This document shows, piece after piece, positions 1 through 24,100 of a stretch of 64,000 nt of DNA. Source of the DNA: Apus apus (taxonomy: Eukaryota; Chordata; Aves; Apodiformes; Apodidae). Location: positions 16,744,350-16,808,349 of the forward strand of contig NC_067286.1 of assembly GCF_020740795.1 (NCBI RefSeq). Reading direction: 5' to 3'. The notes below the pieces were generated by a model, which was not told where the DNA came from, searched no databases, and was given only the letters and a program-made list of their open reading frames with translations. The translations under genes were made by a program, and so were the position numbers. Within the stretch, counting starts at the first letter, position 1. Every line of letters starts with the position of its first letter.

Positions 1-500
1 GATCACAGAATGACAGAATCTCAGGGGTTGGAAGGGACCTCGAAAGATCATCTAGTCCAACCCCCCTGCCAGAGCAGGGCCACCTAGACTACATCACACA
101 AGAACTTGTCCAGGCGGGTTTTGAATGTCCCCAGCAGAGGAGACTCCACAACCTCTCTGGGCAGCCTGTTCCAGTGCTCTGTCACTCTCACAGTAAAGAA
201 GTTCTTCCTGATACTGACGTGGAACCTCCTATGGTCCAGTTTGCACCCATTGTCCCTTGTCCTATCACTGGACATCACTGAAAAAAGCCTGGCTCCATCC
301 TCCTGACACTCACCCTTAATGTATTTGTAAACATTGATGAGGTTTCCCCCTCAGTCTCCTCCAAGCTAAAGAGACTCAGCTTCCTCAGCCTTTCTTCATA
401 AGGGAGATGTTCTACTCCCTTAATCATCTTCGTGGCTCTGTGCTGGACTCTTATCAAGCAGTCCCCTGTCCTTCTTGAACTGAGGGGCCCACACCTGATG
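1..500 (-). mobile_element. CR1 LINE, 3' end, antisense
   Basis: A 5'-truncated chicken-repeat-1 (CR1) non-LTR retrotransposon lies on the minus strand. Position 1 begins with the reverse complement of the CR1 3' end (short ATTCTGTGATC-type repeats). The minus strand then encodes two pieces of the reverse transcriptase C-terminus in different frames. One, at 457-275, contains [19 protein letters not shown]. The other, at 278-84, contains [16 protein letters not shown]. The frame change shows a dead copy. Similarity fades near 490-530, so the 5' limit is approximate. The 3' end falls at the window edge. Confidence 0.93.
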
Positions 501-3500
501 TCTCACCAGGAGAGAGGACTGGAGGTGGGCTGCCTGCAGTACAAGCCATATAGGGCCCTGGGGTGCAGACCAGCACCCTAGGGACTAGGGCAGGACTGAT
601 TGCCCAAGTCTGAGCTTAAATGGGTCTTCAGGACTGGGTGGAGGACATGGGTGGGGGGTCCCAGGTGCAGCTGCTTAGGGCAGATGGGCTCTGCGGGTGT
701 GCTCAGGACCCTGCCTGGCACAAAGCCACTTGGTGTGCAGGAATGCTTCTCTGGCAATTTGGTCTATGCTTCTAATTTTCCTGGGGAGGAAGAGGCCCCC
801 AGGATTCATTTGCAGGTTTCTTTTCCAAGAGCTGCACGTGAGCAGTTGCCACTAGAGGCCACTGTGCTCCCTGGGGACACAGCACCCCAAATCCTTGGGA
901 GCTTCCCAGAACAACCTCATAAAAAACACAGATTAGCTGCTGAGGGCAATGCTTGCTGAGTGGCAACGGAATTGTGGACGGAGGAGGCGAAGATGATGGT
1001 GGTTTAGGTTTTTTTTAATCTCAGTGTGACCAGAAGGTATTTTTTTAAAGGCTTCACAAGTGTTGCTCTCACCAGTGTTGTTTTGCCCCCAGTAAATGAA
1101 AAAATAAACATCTCTGTGTGATCTCTTGTCTCTCACAACCATGTTCACTGGGACACGAGGAGGACTAGAATAACTCCGTGCCCCTTTATGGACATTCAGT
1201 TCTTTTATCCATTCTTAGGCATGTGCATCAAGGTGGGTTAAATACACAATAAACCTTCAGTGGGCTTTGGATTAGGCCTCTGAACATCTTGAATCCGTGT
1301 CCCCAAGTCCACTCTCCCCTTCCTGCTACCCTGGGCTTGCGGACTCTTCACATCTCGCCCTAGCAAGGGAAGCTGCTGGCCCCACTGTGCCACCAGCTCC
1401 AGGCCTGTCCCTGCCACCATGGCATGTGGATTCAAACTTTGGCTGCCAGGGTAGGGCAGGCATGCCTGTGTGCAGGGCTTTGGTAGGAAAAACATAGAGC
1501 CCAGCAGGGTTTTGGCACTGGCAGTCTGGCTTCCAACCCTTTTGCTAAATGCGAATGCTGAATAGATGTCTTGAGGTAGCAACAACAGCTACTCATCATT
1601 TGCTAATAATGCTAAGCACCAGTCAGCCTCAATCACTGAGCAAACATTAATTATGGGATGTTCAAAACATGCTGGTGAACAGGTACAGATGTTTGTCCCA
1701 CTTTTATGCAGGTCAGATACTACTGGACTCAGCGTGGGGATCCAAGTACCCATCTCCAGCTCCACTCACCATGCAGAGCCAGCTGCTGCAGTGGCAGCTG
1801 GTGGTGGGGACATGGACCCAGCATTGGTGGCAGTGGTGGTCCCGGACATCCTCTGCTGCTCCTGCCGATTGCTTTTGCTGATGCCTGGACCACACCAGCA
1901 GGAGCTTGGTCAACACGAGGGAAAGGGGAAATGAGCTGAGTCAAGGGCGGTGGGAACAGGCCCACGTGAGCCATTGCAGGGCGCAAGTTGCTGAGGCAGG
2001 GGGAAGACACCACGTGCCTTCCTCCAGCACTGTCAGCATGGCAGGGGATGACAGGGCGAAACATGCCCAAAATGGGAAAAAAGGAAGGAAGCACAGGGTT
2101 TGTGGGGTTGCATCATATGGGGCCAAGTGCAGCTGCTTTGGGCCATGGCTCAAAGGTGTAGCATCAAAACTGCCTCTTATTGCCCTACTCCAAAAACAAC
2201 ATCAAAACCTGCCTCTTTGTGCTGTGTTCCAAAGATGTAGCATCAAAAACACTCTCCAGCAAGGACTGCTGCAGCTCCACACCCTGCTGCAAGGGCAAAC
2301 TTCTTTTTATTTTAAAGACATCTGTAATAAATTCATTAATGTTTGGGATGCTCCTCAGGTCTTGGCTTTCTGAGGCATCTTAAATTTCCCTCCCTCGAGG
2401 GCCTGCTGGTGCCCAGGGGTCTCCTGCTGCTGCTACAGCTCAGAGGAGGTTTAGCTGCTGGGGATGGTTGTGGGATGCTTCTCTGATACCCATCTCAGGC
2501 TTTGGGAGCTAGGGCAAGACAGGAGCAGGTCACACCACCATGCCACCCACAGGGACAGACTCTCTTTGGGCCCTGCCGGGTTTTACATCTTTCCATTCTG
2601 GGAAAAGTAATAAAGGGGTGCAAAGGGGGTTCCAAGGACATGCACTTGGCTCTGGCCGAAGCTGCCTGGAGTCAGGGTCCACCTTGCCTGATGCTGACCC
2701 ACCACTGCTTGAGACATGCCCAGGACAGCCTCTCGATGCGGGGAGGGAAGCAGGCAATGCCCCTACTCCACTCTGCTGCTGCCTCCTCCACCAAGCCCAG
2801 CTCTGCCGCCGGTGCCAAACAAGTGGCTCTTGTTTCGAGGGGGAGCGCGTGACATCAGGGATCAGAGGCTGTGGCTGCCTTGTCCTGAGGAGCCTGCAAG
2901 AGAACTTTCCCCAGGAGCATGCCCCTAATCCCCTACTTATTGCACCAGTGCATTTAGTGTTGCAACACTAAAAACCCCCAGCTTAGCACTATGAGACAGA
3001 AAGGAATTTTTCATGAAACTGATGCTGCAGGGAGGGAAGATTAGCAGCTAACAGGGATCTGCATTAGCAATGTCTGAGCAGTTCAGCTTTACTGACTTCT
3101 GGCTGCAATGGGAGAGGATGATGGAGGCTGCAGGACCCGTGTGCAGCTGTGGTGTCCACCAGGGATGCTCCCACATCTTCCACCCATAACCTACAAAGAC
3201 ATATGACCACAAGCACAGGGAAGAGTATCTCCACATTTTTTACCTAACCCTAAGCCATACAAGTGACAGAGCTCCTTGGGAAGCACTCAGGGGTCCCCAG
3301 CCTGACAAGCTGACATGCCAATTCCCATGCTGCAAATAATTATAAACCAGGTGTTTTCCGTGGAGAAGCTCAGAGAGCAGGTGTGCAAAGCTGCAGACTG
3401 TGTTTGCCAAGGTGCTTAAATATGGTTTCAAGATCTTAACCCCAGACAGGCACATTGCTGGCTGTGGCAGCAAGTAAAGCCAGTGCTTAGGAGAAAGGCA

Positions 3501-6500
3501 AAAATAAATAGGTGGGAATTATGAGCCTTTATGGACATACTCAAACAGCAACACCTTTTCCAGGAGCTTGGGACTGATTCACCACAAAGGATCTGGGTGT
3601 TTGGTACCACTCCAAAGAAACACTTTGCCGTTTTAAGTCAATCTTTGGGTTGCTACGGGGTGTTGATCCTTGTCTTTCTGAGCCCACCTTCCTCCCAGGA
3701 CCAGAAGGCTCAATTGCTTTGTTGCTTTGACACATGGAGAAGATGTAATTGCATAAATTACAGTCATCTTGACAAAGGAAATAATTAATCAGCACCTAGT
3801 GCTGGCAAAGAAAATGAGATTGATGGCATGCTTGAATGGGGCTGGAGGTATATCTCTGCATTGTACATGGAGATCCAACCAGTGAGATGATAGCCCCTAC
3901 GAAAGGGGTTGCTCAAAGTGGGTGACAAGGTGAGTTGGGTCTCGGTGCTCCCTATCACATCCTGGCGTGGGAGGTGATGAATCGATGCCATCACCGCCAC
4001 TAACCACCTCATCTCGTCAGCCACTGGTCACGCTGCCTGCTATCAGTGCCTGCCGGGGTTGTTGTTGCCTGTACACATGCACAACCCTAGCAATTTCAGC
4101 CTGCTGCAAAATAACTCGAGTGAGGCAAACACCACGAGATCCCTGCCCCAGGGAGCAGACAGGGCTGGCAGCCAAGGTGAGGCCGGTCTCCTCCTCCCCA
4201 TCAAGGTGGATGCCAGTCATGTCCCCAGCCACAGGGGGGGACAGGCTGGGGGATGTGGAGGGGCATGCGACTCTGAGCAGGGCCAGATGCAGGCAGGTGG
4301 TGTGGGGGTGGCAAGGATTTGGGCAGGGCCACAGAGCATGTGGGATGCAGGGATGGGTGATGCAGAGTTTGGCAGCAGCCTGACAATGCCCAGCGGTGTA
4401 CAAGTAAACCCTAGTGAAGACGACAGCACAGCTCATACAGCTCATAGGCTTAAAGACCATAAGCATTTTGCTGCATAAAACCTTTGGGTTTTTTTTTACT
4501 ACCTAGAGGAAAGACTGGAAGAGCAAGGTATGATGGAGAAGGACCACTGGGCTGAAAGCACCCCATCCTCAAAACTGCTGCAAACAGCCCTAATGAGGAT
4601 GGAGCTGCACTCAGGGCTCCTGCCATGACATTGGGCCACTTGTGAGCCATCCTCTCCTGCCATCAGGATCAGGGTTTGCGGCATGAGAGACACCAAGGGA
4701 ACAATTACCACCCAGCTTAAGCCCTTTGCAACTCCACTTAGCATGTCCTCAAGGTCACTGCAGCCCATGCTGGCTGCTGGCCAGCTCTGCCTCCAAACCA
4801 GCCCTAGCCAGCTGGCACTAACAGACCAGGCATTGCCACCACCCATGATGCCCAGCACAACTCCCCCAGGGCCTGCAGCAGACTGGATGAATCCCTTTGC
4901 CGTGCTCAGTGCAACTCCTCCCCTGCTCCTGGGTTTCCCATTAGCCAGAGCTCCTATTAAAGCACCTTCAGGTTTGGTTTTGTGGGTGTCACCCAGAAAA
5001 AGGGTGTAATTTGGGATGAGCCAGTGCAACTGGAAAATGCACCCTCGTCTTGCAAACTGTACCTTGATTTAGGAAACAGCACTGGGAGGGGCTGAGGCCC
5101 TGGCATCTTGCCGGGAAAAAGTTACCACTGCTTTGCTCAGGGGCTCGGGGCTGGTGAATCAGGCTCTGCTAATTACCTGCATCCAGCAGTTTCAGACCAG
5201 CACCAGGACCTGAGTCGGAGTCTGCGTGTTTGCAACCAGTCTTGCCTGGGCTTGTGTGCCTGTAGGCTCTGCTCTGCTCAAACCAAGGAGCAGTTCTCTT
5301 TTTTTTCCTTTAGGAACAAACTGCAAAATCCCAAACACATTTTGCTGAATGTGAAGATGTTCATCCTGTAGAAATCCCACTTGCAGCTTTGCATTGAACA
5401 CCTCTTGGCCAAAAAATAATTGGTGTTTCTGAACTGAAGCTTTCCTTGCCCTTTAGGTCATTGCAGTTTGGGGCACTGGCTGCCACTGTGATACATCAAT
5501 TAAAAAAAAAAATCAAAACCAACACCAAAACTTGGAGGAAAGAGTGAAGGCAAATGCACAGCAAAATATAAGTAGAGAGAGGCTGCCATAACATCCCTGC
5601 CAGAGTGCTGCCAGACTGCAGGTGGGGAGCTGCAAGAGCCCCCCAGAAAACAGTGTTTGAAACTAAATGGCGTCAGGTCTCCACATAGCAAAGGGCAGGT
5701 GGTACATCCTGCCCTCACCCACAGAGGGTGGGTGACACTGGGGTGGACTGGGGTGACTCCCAGGGCTGGGACTGGGGTGCACCTTCCCCAGGGGAGCTAC
5801 CAAGGCTGAGTCATCCAACTCCCCCCTCTTGGGAATCCTCTCCAGCAGGGATCAAGGTTGTGAAAGCACAGCCCACTCCCAGGGGCGCGTCATCTCACAC
5901 CCATGACTGTGGATGCCAGGGACAGCACTCCAGCTCACCCTCTGGGGCCAGGGGGATGTGGTGGGGCAGGACAAGCAAGGAAAGGGGTTCATCCACCATG
6001 CCAAAAGTAGGAGTGAGAGAGACAGGTCCCTCGGCTGCCTCTCACACGTATCTCTGCCTGCTCCAGATGCTTCAGCTATGGCACTCTGGGTCTTGCTCCA
6101 CAAACAGGAAAAAATGTGTAAAAACCCCTGAGCCCGGGCTCATACACATCTATCTTTTGAAGATAACATGGTGCAGCTCTCACAGTCCCAGCCTATAAAT
6201 ACCCAGACATGCTCCTAGCTCCTGGTTAAACACCACTGCACCTCTCAAGGGCTAGACATCAGGGCAAACATTGCACAGAGGGGCTGAGGGAGCCCAAATG
6301 CAGAAATCCTGGGTCCTTGCTGGGGCCGCTGGGCTCCCAACATGCAGAAACAGTAGTGTCAGCCCCAAAGCCACCAGTGGTAAGTGCTGGAGTCAAATGA
6401 AGCACTCTGGGGATAAGCCCACCATCCCTACCCATCCTGTTAGCACCCAGGAGAGGATCAGTATTGTAACATTCCCTGATTCAGCCCTGTCCTCCCTTTT

Positions 6501-8649
6501 TCCCAATAAGCAATTGGGAAGTGCCTGGACTCACCAGTGTGAGGGATGCATAAACCACTTCAGAGAAGCACATCTAAAAGCAGCAACTTTCTCGTGTTGG
6601 CATGAGAGCAGCTCCAGATGCAGACTCAAGCTCTGCAACCATGAAGTCCAAGCAAAGGGTTGTTCATAACAGCTTTGCTAACAGCAAAGCTTGCCCTTAA
6701 TCCCTTGGAACTTAAAAGAACAGACATAGTTTGGGTCCAGACTGCTTGAACCTGCTGAAAGACTTTGGTTTGCAGTGCGCGATAGTATGGGACTAACAAG
6801 ACATGCCTTCCTCACCAGCCCAGCTTTGCACGCCAGAGCCTACACTTTAGCCACAGGATGCTAGGAGAGACTAGCTGGACTGGAAACACGGAGAAGCTGC
6901 CTCAGGTGCACCAGCTCAGGGGCCAGGTGCATGTTGTCTGGCCAGCTACAGTTTCCCCAACCACTTCAAAGAGGAGAGGGGAGGGCGTGGTACCTCACCA
7001 TCTCCGCCACAGGCTCTGGGAAGGCCTGAAAGAGTGTAGAGGATCGCCAGGCCTGGCGTCAGGACTATCCTTTTATCTGCAAAGCACATTTGCAAAGGGG
7101 TTTAGGACCCTTGGAGAGCATGGTTTTGCTTGAGTGGGACCACAGTCAGGTTAGTTTATGTCTGACCTACTCCCACCCACAGGCACTCAGTGCTGGGGCT
7201 GCCACACCCAGGGGGACAAGAGGAGGATACCCCCGAGCTGGAGCCCACAGCAACAGTGATGCCTCTGGGGTCAGGCTGCAGATGCTGGGACCCACTGCAC
7301 GTCAGCCCCTTGCCCAAAAAGAGACACGTGGGGTTTTGCTGAGTCATGCAGTGCCATGGGGCCGGGAGGTTTTGCTGACTCAGGGTCAGTGGTACTTGCC
7401 TTGACCACATGCCCGCGGGGCAGGAGGGAAGCGAAGGCTGGCCAGCCTCCAAGGAGGCACCGCCAAGCCTGGCCAAAATAACGGGACCTGGTGGGCTCAG
7501 CCAGTGCCTCCAGCCATCGCTCCAGAAAAGCTTGTCCTGGTCAGTGCAGTGCCCCATGGAGAGGCAGCATGGGATTTGGACAGTTGTTGGGACAAGACAC
7601 AGCCTAGGGCAGAAGTACCTCCTAAAAAACCTCGGCACAGACCACATCTGGGGGGCAGCGGGCACAGACCTAAGGCAGCATGTTGCTGCGTGAGGCCCTG
7701 GGAGGATGGAAGAGACTCAAGGAGAGAGGATGGGGAGAAGATGGCATGAGTGAGGTGCCACCAACATGACACAGTGATTTTTCAGAAGTTGCATGAACAT
7801 GAAGGAGGCTGGTGAGGGACAGAGACCCTACCACAAAGCCAGGGATTCCCCACCCCAGCAGTGCCCGGCTCACCCCACAGGCCACTGAACTCCTGCCCTC
7901 AAGGCTGGGCACAGGCAGGAGCAGAAAATACCCCTGATCCCCAGGACATGGAAGGGAAAGCATCTGTAAATCTGATTTTATGTTTGTTGTTGTGGTTTTT
8001 TTTCCAGCTGGTCTTGTGGCCCTGTAAGAGCTTGATCAGGGAGAACAGAACAGAGATGAGCTCCATCGGTCACCTCCCAAGCTAGCAGGGTGGCACCTCT
8101 GAGCCCGGCCATGACACCCCGAGGGTGGCAAAGAGTCTGCTTTGGTGCACCCCGATGCTCAGGCCTGCATCCTGCTGGGGGGAACCTCAGGCTCTGCTGG
8201 TGGCCACTGGCCCCCCACGGCTCTGCCCAGCACCAGCACCATCCTCAGCGGCTGTAGGTGGCCTGTTACAACCACAGTGGCATTTCGGGGGGGGGGCACA
8301 TCTGGCTTGGCATTCCCCAGCACCTCCCAAACAAGCTGTGGTCCAGGATGTGCCCGTCTCTCCCAGAAAACCACAGCCCAGATGGGTAAGGCCCCCTTCA
8401 AACCGAGAATGTCCTTGGGCCAGAGAGGAGAATGGGGCTGGGGGCTGCAAAACTAAACCCTGCGGGCCACAGTGGGTGGGTGCCCGAGGTCCGTGAGCAG
8501 CCACCGGCTTCTGGCAGGCGGAGTTCTTGCCATGCGGGGCTGGGGGGCCGGCCTGCACTCAGCAGGGTTTCGGGGGGCTGCTGGCTTGGGGGTGTCCCCC
8601 CACCTGCCCAGAGAAAAGCCTGAAAAGCGAACAAAACCACCAAGGAAAA
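501..8649. other. Intergenic DNA upstream of CTSD
   Basis: No exon, tRNA or other gene could be supported in this 8.1 kb. Open frames are short, overlap on both strands and match no family I recognise. The stretch holds one imperfect tandem repeat near 2.2 kb, scattered CACGTG E-boxes and isolated AATAAA hexamers (for example near 1246 and 2328) without attached coding sequence. In human the next gene beyond the CTSD promoter is SYT8, in the opposite orientation. Nothing here could be assigned to it. Confidence 0.6.
2151..2252. repeat. Imperfect tandem repeat, period about 40 bp
   Basis: About 2.5 diverged copies of a 39-40 bp unit begin at 2151, 2191 and 2230. Each starts with CAAA followed by an (AG/AA)CATCAAAA core, and the first two continue with CTGCCTCTT. 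No function is evident. Confidence 0.6.
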
Positions 8650-8795
8650 GGAAGTTCAGAGGCGGCAAAAGCGGGCACGGCGGCCAGCCGGGCACCTCGT
8701 GATGCGTTTAGTGGTGTTTATTCCCCTTTTCCTGGAGGCTGAGTCACGGGCCGAGGCGCCGGGGGTCAGGCCCGCGGCCGGGGGGTGGGCGTGGG

Positions 8796-8880
8796 GAGGC
8801 ACCGTGGCGCGGGGCGGCACCGTGGGGCGGGGCGGCACCCCGGCCCCGCACCCCGCACCCCGGCCCCGCACCCCGGGCCC
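8796..8880 (+). repeat. GC-box tandem repeat in the CTSD promoter
   Basis: Two copies of a roughly 19-bp unit (GGCACCGTGG then CGGGGC) each carry an Sp1-type GC box. They are followed by repeated C-rich units of the form CCGGCCCCGCACC. The array lies 180-265 bp upstream of the start codon, so copy-number change would change the number of GC boxes. Confidence 0.65.
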
Positions 8881-8893
8881 GCCCCGGCTCGCC

Positions 8894-8903
8894 CTCACGT
8901 GAC
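8894..8903. promoter_or_regulatory. CLEAR-type E-box (TFEB/TFE3 site) of CTSD
   Basis: CTCACGTGAC differs from the CLEAR consensus GTCACGTGAC by one outer base and contains the full TCACGTGA core. It lies 159-168 bp upstream of the CTSD start codon. CTSD belongs to the CLEAR network of lysosomal genes driven by TFEB and TFE3 in mammals, so the site is in the expected gene and position. Binding in this species is inferred. Confidence 0.7.
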
Positions 8904-8967
8904 GCCGCCGGTGCAATTTTAGCCCGTCAGCTGACTCGAAAAATCCCTGGAGAGGGGCCGCCGCGCC

Positions 8968-8975
8968 TACAAAAG
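8968..8975 (+). promoter_or_regulatory. TATA-like element of CTSD
   Basis: TACAAAAG lies 87-94 bp upstream of the start codon inside the CpG island. It is a weak TATA match. Mammalian CTSD uses mixed TATA-dependent and Sp1-dependent initiation, so an imperfect box is plausible. Confidence 0.35.
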
Positions 8976-9061
8976 CAGGGAAGGCGGCCGGGAGCAGCGT
9001 CGCGGCCTCCCCTGCAGCGGCGGGACCCTCCGGCCTCCCTCCTCCTGCCGCCATCGCCGCC

Positions 9062-22098
<13,037 letters not shown>

Positions 22099-22944
22099 GC
22101 GCCTAACCCCACTGCCTCTCCCACACGCACTTACACACATGCACAGGAGCTGTAGAGAAAGATTACCAGGATTAGAAACCCAATGAGTGGAAAGGAAAGA
22201 AAAGAAAAAGAAATGGAGCTAAGTTTAAAATTACATGGAAAATAGTCCTTAGTGCCCTGCTAGCTACTTGTTCCCCTCTGTTGCATAGGTGGTGCTGGGA
22301 GGACTCTAGCTGACAACTCCAGCTGGAGTGGCCCCTTGCTCTACTCCTAGGTCTTTGTCTTTAAGAATTATTCTCAGAAGTGAACAAGACCCTCTTGTGT
22401 CTCCTAGCTCTGGTCTCCTTCCTGAGGGGACAGCTGGCTTGAGACAGTTCTTGGCACCTCTGTTCCTGCAGAGAGGTTGTGCAACTGCTCTTGGGTTTGG
22501 GCTTCTAGTCTCGGGGAGAGGGTCAGGGAAGGCTGCCCAGCACATTATTTACTTCTTGCTTTTTCTCTGCTGAAGTGGGTGAGTGAGATGTGGGGGAGAG
22601 TCTGTCTTTTTCACCCCTCCACAATGGGTTGAGGCAGCTACCACTCGGTCATTTCTCAATGGATTTGTGCTGGCTTGGTCCTAGGAGAGCATGTCCCAGG
22701 CTGGAACAATGGGGGATTGCCTAAGGGTTGAGTTGCAGAGCCCCAGGGCTTTGGTGGTGTGTTTTTGTGTTGCAGTGGCACTAGTGGGAGAGCTGGAGGC
22801 ATGATGTTGGTGTGCCTGACAAGGCATAGGGAGGCTCCAGCCAGTGGGACTCCAGGGAGTGAGAATATAAAGGGGTCAGGATAGCATTTAATAGAGGTCA
22901 CATCAGTTCATGGCCAAGAAGGCCTAGCTTTTTTGCTGAGTAAA

Positions 22945-22954
22945 GTCACGTGAC
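22945..22954. promoter_or_regulatory. Perfect CLEAR palindrome downstream of CTSD
   Basis: GTCACGTGAC is an exact match to the 10-bp CLEAR consensus bound by TFEB, TFE3 and MITF. It begins 847 bp after the CTSD stop codon. It may lie in the 3' UTR or in a downstream enhancer; function is inferred from sequence alone. Confidence 0.45.
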
Positions 22955-24094
22955 AGGTTCTCTCGAGTTCGGTGAACTTCTTCCAGGTTCCCCAAACCAC
23001 CAATCTTCCCAGCTTCATCTGTAGCCAGTGAGTTGACAGTAATGTTTCCTAAAGCAATTAAGTGATCTACAAGCTGAAATCATGCTGATAAAATCTGTAG
23101 GTGTTTGTCAGCCATGTAAGGCCTTTTGGAAGCATTCACAGTATCTTTAACTTCTCACAACTCAAGAGACAGTTGGCAGAGCCAGCAAGTTTCCCAAGCT
23201 GGAGGATGCCATGGCAGATGCTGGACTTGTATTCACTTCCCTGCTGCCCTGTCCTGAAATCCAACTCCCTTTAACACCTTCCTTATCTGCTTTCCACCTT
23301 ACTAACTCTGGTGAGAGCTGCTCAGGTTCGCTCTGTGTTGCACAGTCCTGCTTCAGAGAGGTTGTAGCTGATTTAGCTGTGCTCACAGGTTGTCCCGCAA
23401 AGCCAAGGTCTGCACATGTGGAGCTGCTCACTTCAATGGGCTGATCTCAGTAGGCAAACACTGGTGGAGCTGGGAGGGTGATAAAATGAGGTTTAAGCAG
23501 TACTGGAAGGCAGAAGGGAGTCTGCCAAGAACCCCAACCTATGCTGAGGATAAATGACTCTTTGCTTTCCCAGTACATTGGATGAGGTCCTGAAGTTAGG
23601 GAGTGGCAGCAGGTAGGGGGCAAACCTGAGGGTGATAAGAAGACCAGATCAGCACCAACTGTGACACAGACCAGACAAAGCAGATGGTAAAATCCTGGCT
23701 CCCCAAAATTCTCTGATAATCCTGCCAGCAGGTACCAGAAAGATCCTCAGTCAGTGGATGAATAGATGGTTATGCCCTGTGAAATGCATATATATCATCC
23801 CCAGAGTTGAATTTGCCACAATCATCACAGGCGTATGTGGGAGGGAGGTCCCAAGGTGAGCTGTGGGAGGACAGTGAGCACGTAGCCTCACACTTCAGAG
23901 GGGTTTGGCCTGAGCAGTGGGGACAGGCCTGGGGGCACTTCTTGTGAATGTATTGTCCCTGCAACTCTGGATGTGATAAATGCTACTCCCAAAGCTTGCT
24001 TCTTCCTGCTTGTAGTCTTCACCTACAACCCTGCATCTGGACACCCAAGGACATCTGTTGTAGACTGGCAAGAGAACAGCTTGTTACAAAAAAA

Positions 24095-24100
24095 AATAAA
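24095..24100 (+). terminator. First canonical poly(A) signal after CTSD
   Basis: AATAAA follows an A-rich run and is the first canonical hexamer after the CTSD stop, 2.0 kb downstream. The real cleavage site may be earlier and use a variant hexamer. Confidence 0.3.

Noticed and set aside
2328-2333. Isolated AATAAA hexamers (also near 13204, 18016, 33057, 41938, 44510, 58558)
   Set aside because: Each lacks an associated upstream exon, and such hexamers are expected by chance many times in this length.
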